A DNA stretch of 64,000 nt from Lachnospiraceae bacterium (GTDB taxonomy: Bacteria; Bacillota; Clostridia; Lachnospirales; Lachnospiraceae), in assembly GCA_022800815.1 (NCBI GenBank), contig JAAWRC010000018.1:1-64000 (forward strand), given 5' to 3'. This document shows, piece after piece, positions 25,140 to 34,178 of this stretch; position 1 is the stretch's first letter; every line of letters starts with the position of its first letter. The notes beneath the pieces were generated by a model, which searched no databases, was not told where the DNA came from, and worked only from the letters and a program-made list of their open reading frames with translations. A program made the position numbers and the translations under genes.

Positions 25140-26228
25140 CTACTCTCTCCAGCGGACCGTGCGGAATCCGTCGGTCCAGCCCGTCCGGTCCACCTGCATT
25201 TTGTGGATCTCAAAACAGGTGATCGGAAAATCACGGAAGCCCTCCTTGCCCTTTAAGAGTTCGATCGCCTCCTCCGCCTTCCCCTCGGAAGAAAAAACGC
25301 CGATCAGCTTCTCCTCCTCATGGGTGCCGAAATCATCCTCCAGGTCGTGGATGTGCCACAGCAAAAAAACATCCGTGCCGTCTACAGTCATCGGTCCCAT
25401 GTCCGCTTGCTGGCAAGCAGGACAATACACGCTGCTCCTGCCGCCAACCACAATCCGGCAAAGCGTTTCCCCGCATTTCGGACAGGCTTTGCCCGCCTGG
25501 CCGTAGACCTGTAAAAACGGCGTATTGCGGTAATCCCGCCCTTTGGTTTCCCAGTAATCCTCCGGCGTCGTCCTGTTCTTTTCAATAAAATAAGAAATGC
25601 GCTCCGAGATCGCAAAGGCAAGCCGTTCCCATTCATTCTTGTTCAGACTTTTTGCAGGGCGTGCCGGAAAGATTCCCGCAGCAAACAAAATCTCGTCAGA
25701 ATAGATGTTGCCTATGCCCGCAACCACGCCCTGGTCCAACAGGCATTCTTTTATTGCCTTCTTCCGCTTCCCCAGGCAGGCGCTCAAATATTCCGCAGTC
25801 AGTTCCTGATCCAGCGGCTCCATTCCCAACCGGCTGATTCCGCTGTAATGATCCATTTCGCCGTTTTTCAACAGCCACCATCGCCCGAAACGGCGTGTGT
25901 CCGAGAACCGCAATTCCGTGCCATTGTCGAAATAAAAAACCACGTGCGTATGCTTTTCCTCCGGGCAGCCGGCCGGAGCAAGCAGCAGACAGCCCGTCAT
26001 CCGCAAATGCAGGATCATGCGGTCGTCACCGCTCAGCCGGATCATAAGAAACTTTCCCCTCCGTTCCACGCCGGCAACGGTCCGTCCCCTCAGCTGCCCG
26101 CAAAACTCATCTGCCGAAGGGTAAGCCACCACTTCCGGGCGTCTTACCGCCGCCTTTTTGATCACAAGCCCCCGCACCTGCGGCTCAATGATCCGCTTTA
26201 TCGTTTCCACTTCAGGCAATTCCGGCAT
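25140..26228 (-). CDS. mutM: Formamidopyrimidine-DNA glycosylase with C-terminal extra domain
   Basis: Residues 1-273 are a complete Fpg/MutM: catalytic P2-E3 at the start (MPELPEVETI), a conserved lysine loop (RRGKFLMIRL), the helix-two-turn-helix (GVVAGIGNIYSDEILFAAGI), and the zinc finger C-P-K-C...C-P-A-C with the DNA-binding Arg in GGRSSVYC. It removes oxidised purines such as 8-oxoG from DNA. Residues 274-362 are an added domain (VFLLWHIHDLEDDF, then LIGVFSSEGKAEEAIELLKG and a final WTDGF) that resembles small stand-alone DUF7336-type proteins. Single in-frame gene; no sign of a sequencing fusion, but this needs comparison with relatives. Confidence 0.9.
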   Translation of the reverse strand: MPELPEVETIKRIIEPQVRGLVIKKAAVRRPEVVAYPSADEFCGQLRGRTVAGVERRGKFLMIRLSGDDRMILHLRMTGCLLLAPAGCPEEKHTHVVFYFDNGTELRFSDTRRFGRWWLLKNGEMDHYSGISRLGMEPLDQELTAEYLSACLGKRKKAIKECLLDQGVVAGIGNIYSDEILFAAGIFPARPAKSLNKNEWERLAFAISERISYFIEKNRTTPEDYWETKGRDYRNTPFLQVYGQAGKACPKCGETLCRIVVGGRSSVYCPACQQADMGPMTVDGTDVFLLWHIHDLEDDFGTHEEEKLIGVFSSEGKAEEAIELLKGKEGFRDFPITCFEIHKMQVDRTGWTDGFRTVRWRE

Positions 26229-26322
26229 ATTCCCTCCCCCTCTCCGGTCTCAAAACAGTCAGTCTATCGATTGTTTCCAAGATAGCATGATTCCTGTACT
26301 TTGTCAAAGCGGAGGCCGCGTG

Positions 26323-26400
26323 CATGCAAAAAAATCGTTTCTTCTCAGCCGTTTTATGCTATACTGTCTTAAAGGTTGCATCGGCACATGCAAAAAATCG
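26323..26400 (+). promoter_or_regulatory. Promoter region with a flanking direct repeat
   Basis: CATGCAAAAAAATCG at 26323-26337 and CATGCAAAAAATCG at 26387-26400 flank a TATACT box at 26360-26365. The two copies could be operator sites for the downstream small membrane genes. The -35 is poor. Confidence 0.35.
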
Positions 26401-26423
26401 AACGATACGGAGGTGTTTTTACC

Positions 26424-26756
26424 ATGAAGCTGGCAGATATATCCCACGGACCGGACTGGATCGTATGGGCGGTATTTGTCGTGTTTGCGATTCTGTCCGT
26501 GATCCTTCTTTCAGGACATGGGAGCGGGCTGATCGCCGGCTACAACACGGCGTCAAAAGAAGAAAAAGCGAAATATAACGAAAAACGCCTGTGCAGGACA
26601 ATGGGAGCCGGAATGGCCGTCATAGCACTTCTCGTACTTATCTCAGGCCTACTCGAAGACCTGCTGCCGGCAGGTTTCGTGTACGTCCAGCTCGGAATCA
26701 TCCTTGCCGACGTCGTGGTCATGATCATCCTCAGCCATACCGTCTGTAAAAAATGA
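26424..26756 (+). CDS. DUF3784-family small membrane protein
   Basis: A 110-aa protein with three hydrophobic segments. The conserved DUF3784 stretch GLIAGYNTASKEEKAKYNEK lies after the first helix, followed by RLCRTMGAGM. CGGAGG lies 10 bases before the ATG. Family members occur singly or in pairs in Firmicutes and their function is unknown. It is followed 54 bp later by another small membrane protein gene on the same strand. Confidence 0.75.
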   Translation: MKLADISHGPDWIVWAVFVVFAILSVILLSGHGSGLIAGYNTASKEEKAKYNEKRLCRTMGAGMAVIALLVLISGLLEDLLPAGFVYVQLGIILADVVVMIILSHTVCKK

Positions 26757-26810
26757 CAATTTGCAAAGCAGATACCTGGAGCGGAAAACAGAACGGACGC
26801 AGGAGGAGCT

Positions 26811-27275
26811 ATGAGAAAACCCAAATATATGGAGGAATTGCTGAAAATCATATTTCTATGGTTAGGTATCGCATTTATGGGCATGGGACTGCTGTGCTTT
26901 CTCGGCGTGTTAAAGCCCAGCACAAACTCCGCAGTCCGGGAGCAGGCGGCCTTGGGCATCGTCTACGCACTCTTAGGTGCCGCTTTTCTCCTCGTGCAGA
27001 CAATCCTGAGAGCGGCCGCATCCCGGAAAGAAAAACTGCGCCAAAAACTGCTCGCAAGCGGCATGGAACTTTCCGGCATGGTAGAAAAAGTGTACCTGCA
27101 ATGGTATACCCAGTATGGGCGGCAGTCTCCTTACAGAATCTTTTACACTTATACCTTCTGCGGGAAGACCTACCATCACAAAAGCCCTCTGCTGTGGGAT
27201 AAGCCCGACGTTGCGGAGCGTGACCCTGTCGTGGTATATGCGGACGACTCAGGGAAGTCAACGATTCAAGTGTAA
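26811..27275 (+). CDS. Small membrane protein with DUF3592-like C-terminal domain
   Basis: A 154-aa protein. Two helices (about 12-33 and 46-66) are followed by a basic linker and a soluble beta-rich domain (GMVEKVYLQWYTQYGRQSPY, then YTYTFCGKTYHHKSP and DPVVVYADD). That pattern matches DUF3592-type proteins, whose role is unknown. AGGAGGAG lies 4 bases upstream. The last codons are copied in the following 41-bp tandem duplication. Confidence 0.65.
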   Translation: MRKPKYMEELLKIIFLWLGIAFMGMGLLCFLGVLKPSTNSAVREQAALGIVYALLGAAFLLVQTILRAAASRKEKLRQKLLASGMELSGMVEKVYLQWYTQYGRQSPYRIFYTYTFCGKTYHHKSPLLWDKPDVAERDPVVVYADDSGKSTIQV

Positions 27276-27336
27276 GCGAAGGGATCATTTCTACAAAGTC
27301 AACAATCCAGGTGTGAGAAAAAGCATCATTTCTACA
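27255..27336 (+). repeat. Imperfect 41-bp tandem duplication at a gene end
   Basis: Units 27255-27295 and 27296-27336 share about 80% of bases; the first contains the last codons (KSTIQV) and stop of the membrane protein gene. Both copies keep an in-frame stop after the same residues. Confidence 0.65.
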
Positions 27337-27401
27337 TCAATATTTTGAAAACGTCAGAAAAGGCGGCGGCCTTGTCCGCCAAGCGGCCGCCGCCAGAAAT
27401 C

Positions 27402-29417
27402 CTACCGCACGATCCGGTAGTACACCCTCGCCGTCAGCCGGTAGACCACCAGGTAAAACAGGCCGAAGGCGGCGATGGTGCAGGCGGTGCAGACGGCAAA
27501 GAGCGTCACGTTGCGCATGTTGAAGAGGGACAGCACCCTGGTCAGGAAGGGAAAGGCCACGGCCACGTGGATGCCCGCCCCGACAAGCGGCAGGAAAAAC
27601 ACCGTGAGCACCTGGGAATGGATGGAACGGCGGATCTCCTTTCCGCTCATGCCCACCTTCTTCATGATGGCGAACCGGGCTGCGTCGTCATACCCCTCCG
27701 AGAGCTGCTTGTAATAGATGATCAACACCGTGGCCATCAGAAACAGGATCCCCAGGAACACGCCGATGAAAAACAGGCCGCCGAAAATCCCGAGACTCCC
27801 CTCCTTGGAGCCGGCCACGCTGCTTACGGAAACCGGAAGCTCCGCACCGCCGTCCTCCGCCCTTCCGGCCAGCCGGTGGAACAAAAGGTCCGACGTCTGC
27901 GACTGGAGTTCCTCCGAGCCGCCTACGTCAAAGCCATAGACAAGCTCCGGCGTGGAGGCGTTCTCCCCATAAGCCTCCCTCTGCATCCCATTCAGCACTT
28001 CAAACTCTTCCCCTCCGGCCACCACCAGAAGATAACTGTAGGTGTTGCTGCCGGCCGTTCTCGCCACGCCGCCCGGAAGCTTTTTCTTCGTGCCCACGAT
28101 CTGGTATTCCCGTCCCATGACCGTGACGCTCCCCTCCCGGAACCGATTCCCCGGCGCTCCCGCCAGGAAGGCTTCCCCCTCCGAGAGGGCCACGTTCTCC
28201 CCCGTAAGCCGCCCGTAGTCCTCCGCCGTCATGACATAGAGAGTTCGGAGGGCGTTCATCTCCAGGATCGAGGCGTCGTCCGCATCCACCACCAGGTCAT
28301 TCCCCCGCTCCAGCACGGAAAATCCCAGAAGCCCATAGGAAGCCTCCCCCGAAGGCGCAAGCCCTTCCTCCGAGAGGATCTGTCCCGTAAGCCCTTTTAA
28401 CTCCTCCTCCGCTTCCGCCGAATAATCCCCCGACGTGATCTGGATCTCCCGGAAATTCTCCGCCCGGGCGATGTCGTCGATCCCCATATAGAGACTTAAG
28501 CTGGAGGACACCATGACCAGCACCATGGTGGAGAGCACGCAGATATTGGCAAGCCCCACCGCATTCTGCCGCATCCGGTACAGCATCCCCGACACGGAAA
28601 TGAAATGATCCGCCTTATAATAATACCCCTTGCGGCTCCTGAGAAACTTGAGCAAGGCAATACTCCCGGCCGTGAACATGAAATAGGTCCCGATGACCAC
28701 AAAGGCCGCCGCCACGAAAAACAGGGCCAGTGCCGCCACCGGATTTTTGATGGAGACCGCCATGGCATAACCGATCCCCAGAAAGACGACTCCCAGAAGG
28801 GCCGTGATCCATCTGGTCCTCGGCTCCCGCTCCCCCGCCCGGCTCTCCTGCAAAAGCTCCATGGGGCTCTTGAACTGGATCCGGCGCACGCTGTTTAAAA
28901 AAATCGCCGCAAAGATCACCAGAAACAGGATCCCGGTATCCCGAAACGCCTTTCCGGAGAAGTAAAAGCCCAAGGGGACCCCGCCGCCGAACATGCGCAG
29001 GACCAGCAGGAACATCAGCTTGTCGAGGAGCATCCCGAAGCCAAGGCCAAAGACCAGCGAAAACGCCCCCGTGCCCGCCGTCTCCCAGAACAGCATCCGG
29101 GCCAGGTGCCGCTTCTCCATCCCCAAGATGTTATACAGGGCCAGTTCCCGCCGCCTCTGCTTCATCAGGAAGCTGTTGGTATAAAATAAGAAGATCACCG
29201 CAAAAAGCGCCACCACGCCGCTGGCCATGTTAAGAGTCGAACGGACGGTGTTCCCTCCGATCACCTGGCCGACGCCCGGATTGTCCGCCAGGGAACAGAT
29301 GATGAAATACATGGCCGCCGTGACGATGCAGGTCAGAAGATAGGGGAAATATACCCTGCCGTTCTTGCGGATGTTGGAAGCGGCCAGCTTCGGATAAAAA
29401 AACATCTGGTTACTCAT
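27402..29417 (-). CDS. BceB-type ABC transporter permease
   Basis: A 671-aa FtsX-like permease. The N-terminus FFYPKLAASNIRKNGRVYFP is typical of BceB/VraG proteins. Ten helices are expected, with a roughly 200-residue extracellular domain (about 320-530) between the seventh and eighth, as in antimicrobial-peptide resistance pumps. The ATG at 29417 has GGGAGG 9 bases before it and overlaps the ATPase gene by 8 bp. With BceA it would free lipid II-cycle targets from peptide antibiotics; the drug is unknown. Confidence 0.88.
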   Translation of the reverse strand: MSNQMFFYPKLAASNIRKNGRVYFPYLLTCIVTAAMYFIICSLADNPGVGQVIGGNTVRSTLNMASGVVALFAVIFLFYTNSFLMKQRRRELALYNILGMEKRHLARMLFWETAGTGAFSLVFGLGFGMLLDKLMFLLVLRMFGGGVPLGFYFSGKAFRDTGILFLVIFAAIFLNSVRRIQFKSPMELLQESRAGEREPRTRWITALLGVVFLGIGYAMAVSIKNPVAALALFFVAAAFVVIGTYFMFTAGSIALLKFLRSRKGYYYKADHFISVSGMLYRMRQNAVGLANICVLSTMVLVMVSSSLSLYMGIDDIARAENFREIQITSGDYSAEAEEELKGLTGQILSEEGLAPSGEASYGLLGFSVLERGNDLVVDADDASILEMNALRTLYVMTAEDYGRLTGENVALSEGEAFLAGAPGNRFREGSVTVMGREYQIVGTKKKLPGGVARTAGSNTYSYLLVVAGGEEFEVLNGMQREAYGENASTPELVYGFDVGGSEELQSQTSDLLFHRLAGRAEDGGAELPVSVSSVAGSKEGSLGIFGGLFFIGVFLGILFLMATVLIIYYKQLSEGYDDAARFAIMKKVGMSGKEIRRSIHSQVLTVFFLPLVGAGIHVAVAFPFLTRVLSLFNMRNVTLFAVCTACTIAAFGLFYLVVYRLTARVYYRIVR

Positions 29418-30177
29418 GACGGCCACCTCCCGTCGCAATCATGGTCAGCGTGTCGGAAATCTTCTGATAGAGCCGCTCCGAGGTGTCCCTTCCCTTATAG
29501 ATCTGGTGGAACACCTCGCCGTCCTTGATGAACAGCACCCGCTTCGCCTTGCTGGCCGCCCGGACGCTGTGGGTCACCATGACGATGGTCTGCCCGCCGT
29601 CATTTAAGAGGCCGAAAAGTTCCAGCAGGTTTTCCGATGCCCTGGAATCCAGCGCCCCCGTGGGCTCATCCGCCAGAAGGAGCTCCGGCTCGGTGATGAC
29701 AGCCCTGGCCACCGCCGCCCTCTGCTTCTGCCCGCCGGACACCTCGTAGGGAAATTTAGAGAGGATCTGGGCGATCCCCAGCCGCCCGGCGACCTCCTGG
29801 AGCCTCTGCTCCATCTCCCCGTACCGCTTTCCCGCCAGCACCAGCGGAAGGAAAATATTATCCCGAATTGAAAAATTATCCAAAAGATTGAAATCCTGGA
29901 AGACAAACCCCAGGTTCTCCCGCCTAAAAGCCGCCAGGTCCCGGTCCGGCACCCCCGAAAGATCCTTGCCGTTCAAAAACACCTTCCCGCCCGTGGGCTT
30001 GTCGAGGGCCGCCAGGATATTGAGGAGCGTGGTCTTTCCCGAACCGCTCTCCCCCATGATCGCCGTGTATTCCCCCTTCTCCACGGAAAAACTCACGCTC
30101 CGCAGAGCCTCCACCTGGTTTCCGCCAAACCTGGTCGTATAAATTTTGTTGAGCTGCTTCACATCCAGCATCGCCAT
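29410..30177 (-). CDS. BceA-type ABC transporter ATPase
   Basis: A 255-aa MacB/BceA-like ATPase. Walker A GESGSGKTTLLN, Q-loop (VFQDFNLLDNFS), signature VSGGQKQR and Walker B LLLADEPTGALD are intact. AGGAGG lies 8 bases before the ATG. The frame overlaps the permease gene, so they are coupled. It powers the BceB partner and, with the two-component genes upstream, forms a resistance module. Confidence 0.92.
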   Translation of the reverse strand: MAMLDVKQLNKIYTTRFGGNQVEALRSVSFSVEKGEYTAIMGESGSGKTTLLNILAALDKPTGGKVFLNGKDLSGVPDRDLAAFRRENLGFVFQDFNLLDNFSIRDNIFLPLVLAGKRYGEMEQRLQEVAGRLGIAQILSKFPYEVSGGQKQRAAVARAVITEPELLLADEPTGALDSRASENLLELFGLLNDGGQTIVMVTHSVRAASKAKRVLFIKDGEVFHQIYKGRDTSERLYQKISDTLTMIATGGGRHE

Positions 30178-30395
30178 GGCTTACGCCTCCTTACATTTAG
30201 TCACAGACGGCACCGCACCGCATCCGGTTCCCCGCCGCCTGTGACCAGTATACAAAAATAGGAACTGCCCTGCCATGCATCCGGCTTACATTTCCCCCCG
30301 CAGCCTTACAAAATTGAAAGCTTCGACGCTCCTGCCCTGCATTTCTCATCTTGTGTTCTGTAAGGATTCCGGTGCAAAATGCCGCCCGGGAGCGT

Positions 30396-31376
30396 CTACT
30401 CCGGGCGCACCGCCGCCTCGTCCATGCGGATGCTCACCTTCGTCCCCACTCCCGGCTCCGACTCGATGGTGATGACGTGGGACAGCTTTTTACAGATTTC
30501 CCGGCACAGGGAAAGCCCGATGCCCGTGGCGCTCCCCACGATCCGGCCGTTCTCCCCGGTAAAGCCCCGCTCCCAGATCCTGGGCAGGTCCGCCGGGTCG
30601 ATGCCAATGCCCGTGTCCTCGATGACCAGGGTTCTCCCGGTCTCCATGTAGATTCGGATTCCGCCCTCCCTGGTGTATTTGAGGGCATTGGAGAGAAGCT
30701 GTTCCACCACAAAGGACAGCCATTTTTCATCGGTGAGCACCTCCGTGTCCGTCTCCTCCAGGGAACAGGACAGCTTTTTCCGGATAAAGAGCGGGGCAAA
30801 TTTCCGCACCGCCTGCCGGAGTATGGGCAGAAGCGGCAGCCTGCGGATCACAAAATCCGTCCCGTCGCCGGAAAGCCGCAGATAAGAGAGCACCATGCCC
30901 ACGTACTGTTCCACGCCGAAAAGCTCCGCAAGGAGCATCCGGTCCCTGGCCTCGTTCTCGTCCAGGAGAAGTCTCATGGCCGCAATGGGCGTCTTCACCT
31001 GATGGACCCACATGGTATAGTAATCCATCTGCCCCTTTCGTTCCTCCCGCCACTCCTCCGTAAGCCGTCTCCGCTCCTCCCATTCCTGTCTCACAAGGGC
31101 CCGCCAGAGTTCCGCCTCCCCGTTTCCCGCCTCCGGGAGAAGCGAAAGCTCCGCCAGGGGCCGCTCCAGAAGCCACAAAAGCTCCCGTCTCCGTTTCCGG
31201 TAATAAAAAAAGTCCCCAAGGACCACGCACCCCAGGAAAACCACGCAGAGCAGAAACCCATATCCCACGGCCCGGAGAGAAAGACGCTCCAGCCAGAACA
31301 CCAGCAAAAAAATCCCTGTACAAAAAAGGAGCAAAGCCGCCCTCTTCCAGCGGTCCCTGATATAACGAACAATCAC
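30396..31376 (-). CDS. BceS-type intramembrane-sensing histidine kinase
   Basis: A kinase of about 326 aa with two closely spaced helices (about 14-33 and 37-58) and almost no external loop. This is the layout of kinases that sense through a Bce transporter. The phospho-acceptor is in WVHQVKTPIAAM, the N-box in QLLSNALKYT, and the G-boxes in VIEDTGIGID and SATGIGLSL. The start is a non-ATG codon; I prefer the GTG at 31376 with GGGGAG 9 bases upstream, over a TTG two codons earlier. It normally follows the regulator gene directly; here 369 bp, including a foldback, lie between. Confidence 0.88.
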   Translation of the reverse strand: MIVRYIRDRWKRAALLLFCTGIFLLVFWLERLSLRAVGYGFLLCVVFLGCVVLGDFFYYRKRRRELLWLLERPLAELSLLPEAGNGEAELWRALVRQEWEERRRLTEEWREERKGQMDYYTMWVHQVKTPIAAMRLLLDENEARDRMLLAELFGVEQYVGMVLSYLRLSGDGTDFVIRRLPLLPILRQAVRKFAPLFIRKKLSCSLEETDTEVLTDEKWLSFVVEQLLSNALKYTREGGIRIYMETGRTLVIEDTGIGIDPADLPRIWERGFTGENGRIVGSATGIGLSLCREICKKLSHVITIESEPGVGTKVSIRMDEAAVRPE

Positions 31377-31477
31377 CGCCAATCACTCCCCTCTCACTTT
31401 AAATACGCAGGTAATTGCGAATTCTAAAATCGTTGGGCAAACTCTGACGATCGATCCAGCCAAAGCCTGTTCCACCA

Positions 31478-31736
31478 GGAAGAAAGGCGGTCCTTTTTCG
31501 CAGGAAACCCTGCGGGAAGCCGCCCGTCGGCTGTTCCTAAGCAGACGATAGGAAGATTTGGCTGATTTTGCTGTGACTAGCGCAGGCGATTTTCTCCGAC
31601 CCGGTTTGATGGAGGGGAAATCGCCTGTAATAGGCGGCACAGCAAAATCAGTCAAATCGAACGTGTCTGCGTGGAACAAGCGGCGGGCGGCTTCCCCTCG
31701 GGATCCCTGAAAGCGAAAAAGAACCGCCTTTCTTCC
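31478..31736. repeat. 259-bp foldback element between regulator and kinase genes
   Basis: The outer arms GGAAGAAAGGCGGT (31478) and its inverse (ending 31736) continue inward for about 115 bp each with roughly 75-80% pairing, including CTTTTTCGC, GGGAAGCCGCCCG, CTGATTTTGCTGTG and CAGGCGATTT blocks. The tip is near 31605. No frame in it looks coding. It fills most of the gap in the bce operon. Confidence 0.8.
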
Positions 31737-31751
31737 GTCTTATTTCCAAAA

Positions 31752-32426
31752 TCACCCCTCCACCAGATACCCGATCCCTTTTTTCGTCACGATGAAATCG
31801 GCAAGCCCGGCGCCCTCAAGCTTCCGCCTGAGCCTGGTCACATTGACCGTCAGGGTATTGTCGTCCACGTAGCAGTCCGTCTCCCACAGGCGGTCCATCA
31901 GAAGCTCCCTGCTCACCACCCGCCCCTTGTTCTCCATCAGTGTTTTCAAGATCCGGTACTCGTTCTTCGTCAGATCCACCCGCTCCCCGCCCACGGTGAG
32001 GGCGGCCGCATCCAAATCGAGGACCGCTCCCCCGTACTCCAGAAGCTCCGTCTGGGGACCGAAGTCATAGGTCCGTCTGAGGATTGCCTGCACCTTGGCG
32101 GTCAACACCTCCAGACTGAAAGGCTTGGCCACGAAATCATCCCCGCCCATGTTCATGGCCATGACGATGTTCATATTGTCGGAGGCAGAGGAGAGGAAGA
32201 GGATCGGCACCTTGGAAAGCTTCCGGAGTTCCTGGCACCAGTGATAGCCGTTGTAAAAGGGCAGTCCGATGTCAAGGAGCACCAACTGGGGCCTACAGGA
32301 GAGAAATTCCCCCGTCACGTTCCGGAAATCCCGGGCAACGGACACTTCCATGCCCCAGGACTCCAGATGCTTTTTCACCTGGGAGGCAATGACCTCGTCG
32401 TCCTCCACGATCAACACCCGGTACAA
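31752..32426 (-). CDS. OmpR-family response regulator of the Bce-type system
   Basis: A 224-aa regulator. The receiver domain has the acidic pocket EDD, the phospho-acceptor D in LVLLDIGLPFYNG and the K in VAKPFS. The C-terminal winged helix contains LTKNEYRILKTLMENKGRVV and a YVDDNTLTVNVTRLRRKL recognition region typical of BceR. The start is a TTG with AGGAGG 6 bases upstream. It should activate the adjacent transporter operon when the kinase signals. Confidence 0.88.
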   Translation of the reverse strand: MYRVLIVEDDEVIASQVKKHLESWGMEVSVARDFRNVTGEFLSCRPQLVLLDIGLPFYNGYHWCQELRKLSKVPILFLSSASDNMNIVMAMNMGGDDFVAKPFSLEVLTAKVQAILRRTYDFGPQTELLEYGGAVLDLDAAALTVGGERVDLTKNEYRILKTLMENKGRVVSRELLMDRLWETDCYVDDNTLTVNVTRLRRKLEGAGLADFIVTKKGIGYLVEG

Positions 32427-32495
32427 AAAACTCCTCCTTCCCTCCGCCGTCAAGCCGGCCAGTTCGCCACCGATGACATACTCACGGGTACATCT

Positions 32496-34046
32496 TTAGT
32501 GGCGGAAATGCCGCATTCCCGTGAACACCATGGCAATGCCGTACTCGTTGCACTTGTCGATGGAAAGCTGGTCCCTCATGGCTCCGCCCGGCTGGATGAT
32601 GGCCGTGATGCCCGCCTCGTGGGCTGCCTCCACGCAGTCCGGGAAGGGGAAGAAGGCGTCCGAGGCCATGACTGCACCCTTCGTAGCCTCCGGCCCAATC
32701 AGCTCCTCCGCATGCTCCGCCGCCTGCTTTGCGGCCCAAATCCGGTTCACCTGGCCGGGCCCGATGCCCACCGACTGCCTGTCTTTCGCCAGGGCAATGC
32801 CGTTGGACTTCACGTACTTGACGACCTTCCAGGCAAACATGAGATCCTCCATCTCCTTCTCCGTGGGCTTCCGCTCCGTCACCACCTGGACCTCGTCCCC
32901 GATCAGTTTGTTGTCAATACCCTGGACGATCAGGCCGCCGTTCACCTTTTTCATGTCCAGCGCATGCGCCCGCTGGGGAACCGTGATGTCCGGGATCCGC
33001 AGCACACGGACATTCTTCTTCTCACAGAGGATGTCCAGCGCTTCCTTCTCATAGGAGGGCGCCATGATGACCTCCAGGAACACTTCCTTCATCTTGGCCG
33101 CCACGGCCGCCGTCACCTCCCGGTTCACCGCCACGATGCCGCCGAAAATGGAGACCTTGTCTGCGCCGTAGGCCTTGTCCCAGGCCGCCTCGATGGTGGC
33201 GCCGCTCCCCACGCCGCAGGGATTCCCGTGCTTGCTGGCCACCACCGTGGGCTCGTCAAACTCCTTGCAAAGCTCCAGCGCCCCGTTGGCGTCGTTGATA
33301 TTGTTGAAGGAGAGCTCCTTGCCGTTCAACTGCTCCGCCGTGTCGAGGGTTCCCCGCTTCTTGCCCACCTCCCGGTAGAAGGCCGCCTGCTGATGGGGAT
33401 TCTCGCCGTAACGCATGTCCTGCACCTTCTCAAAGGTCATGGTCAGCGTTTCCGGCAGGCTGTGGTCCTTCCGCTCCGCCTTCAGATAATCGGCGATCAT
33501 GGTGTCATAATTGGATGTATGCATAAATACCTTCTGCATCAGATAAAACTTCGTGTCAAGGGATACCTTTCCATCCTCTTTCAGCTCTTTCAAAACCGTG
33601 CCGTAATCGGCCGGATCCACCACCACGGCCACGTCCTGGTAATTCTTGGCCGCTGCCCGGAGCATGGTGGGGCCGCCGATGTCGATGTTCTCCACCGCAT
33701 CCTCCCTGGTCACGTCCTCCTTCATGATCGTCGCCTTGAAGGGATACAGGTTGACGATGACCATGTCGATGGGCTCGATCTTAAGCTCCTCAAGCTGCCG
33801 CATGTGGTCCGGGTTGGAACGCATGGCCAAAAGCCCCGCGTGGACGATTGGATGCAGGGTCTTCACCCGGCCGTCCAGACACTCCGGGAATCCGGTCAGC
33901 TCCGAAATCTCGATGGCCTTTATCCCCTCCTCCATCAGTTTCCTGTAGGTGCCCCCCGTGGAAATGATCTCCACGCCAAGCCCCGTAAGTTCCTTTGCAA
34001 GCTCCGTAATGCCTGTCTTGTCCGATACGCTGATCAATGCTCTCAT
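32496..34046 (-). CDS. purH: Bifunctional AICAR transformylase/IMP cyclohydrolase
   Basis: A 516-aa PurH of normal length. The IMP cyclohydrolase domain is at the N-terminus ([34 protein letters not shown]) and the transformylase domain from about 200 ([24 protein letters not shown] with the catalytic K-H). It makes IMP in the last two steps of purine synthesis. AAAGGAG precedes the ATG by 6 bases, and a strong promoter lies just upstream. It stands alone, without other pur genes; no purine riboswitch is seen in its short leader. Confidence 0.96.
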   Translation of the reverse strand: MRALISVSDKTGITELAKELTGLGVEIISTGGTYRKLMEEGIKAIEISELTGFPECLDGRVKTLHPIVHAGLLAMRSNPDHMRQLEELKIEPIDMVIVNLYPFKATIMKEDVTREDAVENIDIGGPTMLRAAAKNYQDVAVVVDPADYGTVLKELKEDGKVSLDTKFYLMQKVFMHTSNYDTMIADYLKAERKDHSLPETLTMTFEKVQDMRYGENPHQQAAFYREVGKKRGTLDTAEQLNGKELSFNNINDANGALELCKEFDEPTVVASKHGNPCGVGSGATIEAAWDKAYGADKVSIFGGIVAVNREVTAAVAAKMKEVFLEVIMAPSYEKEALDILCEKKNVRVLRIPDITVPQRAHALDMKKVNGGLIVQGIDNKLIGDEVQVVTERKPTEKEMEDLMFAWKVVKYVKSNGIALAKDRQSVGIGPGQVNRIWAAKQAAEHAEELIGPEATKGAVMASDAFFPFPDCVEAAHEAGITAIIQPGGAMRDQLSIDKCNEYGIAMVFTGMRHFRH

Positions 34047-34070
34047 GTCGTGCTCCTTTCTGTACTGTTT

Positions 34071-34099
34071 ATTATAATGGGATTGAAAAAGAAAAGCAA
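34071..34099 (-). promoter_or_regulatory. purH promoter
   Basis: Minus strand TTGCTT (34094-34099), 17-base spacer, TATAAT (34071-34076), 25 bases before the ATG. Confidence 0.7.
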
Positions 34100-34107
34100 G
34101 AGAGGCA

Positions 34108-34136
34108 TTGTAAGGAATACGGAAATATGGTACAAT
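34108..34136 (+). promoter_or_regulatory. Promoter of the antiporter gene
   Basis: TTGTAA (34108-34113), 17-base spacer, TACAAT (34131-34136). It lies back-to-back with the purH promoter, only 8 bases apart. Confidence 0.65.
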
Positions 34137-34178
34137 CTTCAAATATGTAAAATTTAAGATAAAAAGGGAGAACTCATT

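Noticed and set aside
31671..34157. 828-codon open frame on the plus strand
   Set aside because: It lies opposite purH and the response regulator, which have full family signatures and ribosome sites. The frame is an effect of high GC at codon position three.
34047..34178. Purine riboswitch before purH
   Set aside because: The leader from the predicted start to the ATG is only about 20 bases, too short for an aptamer.
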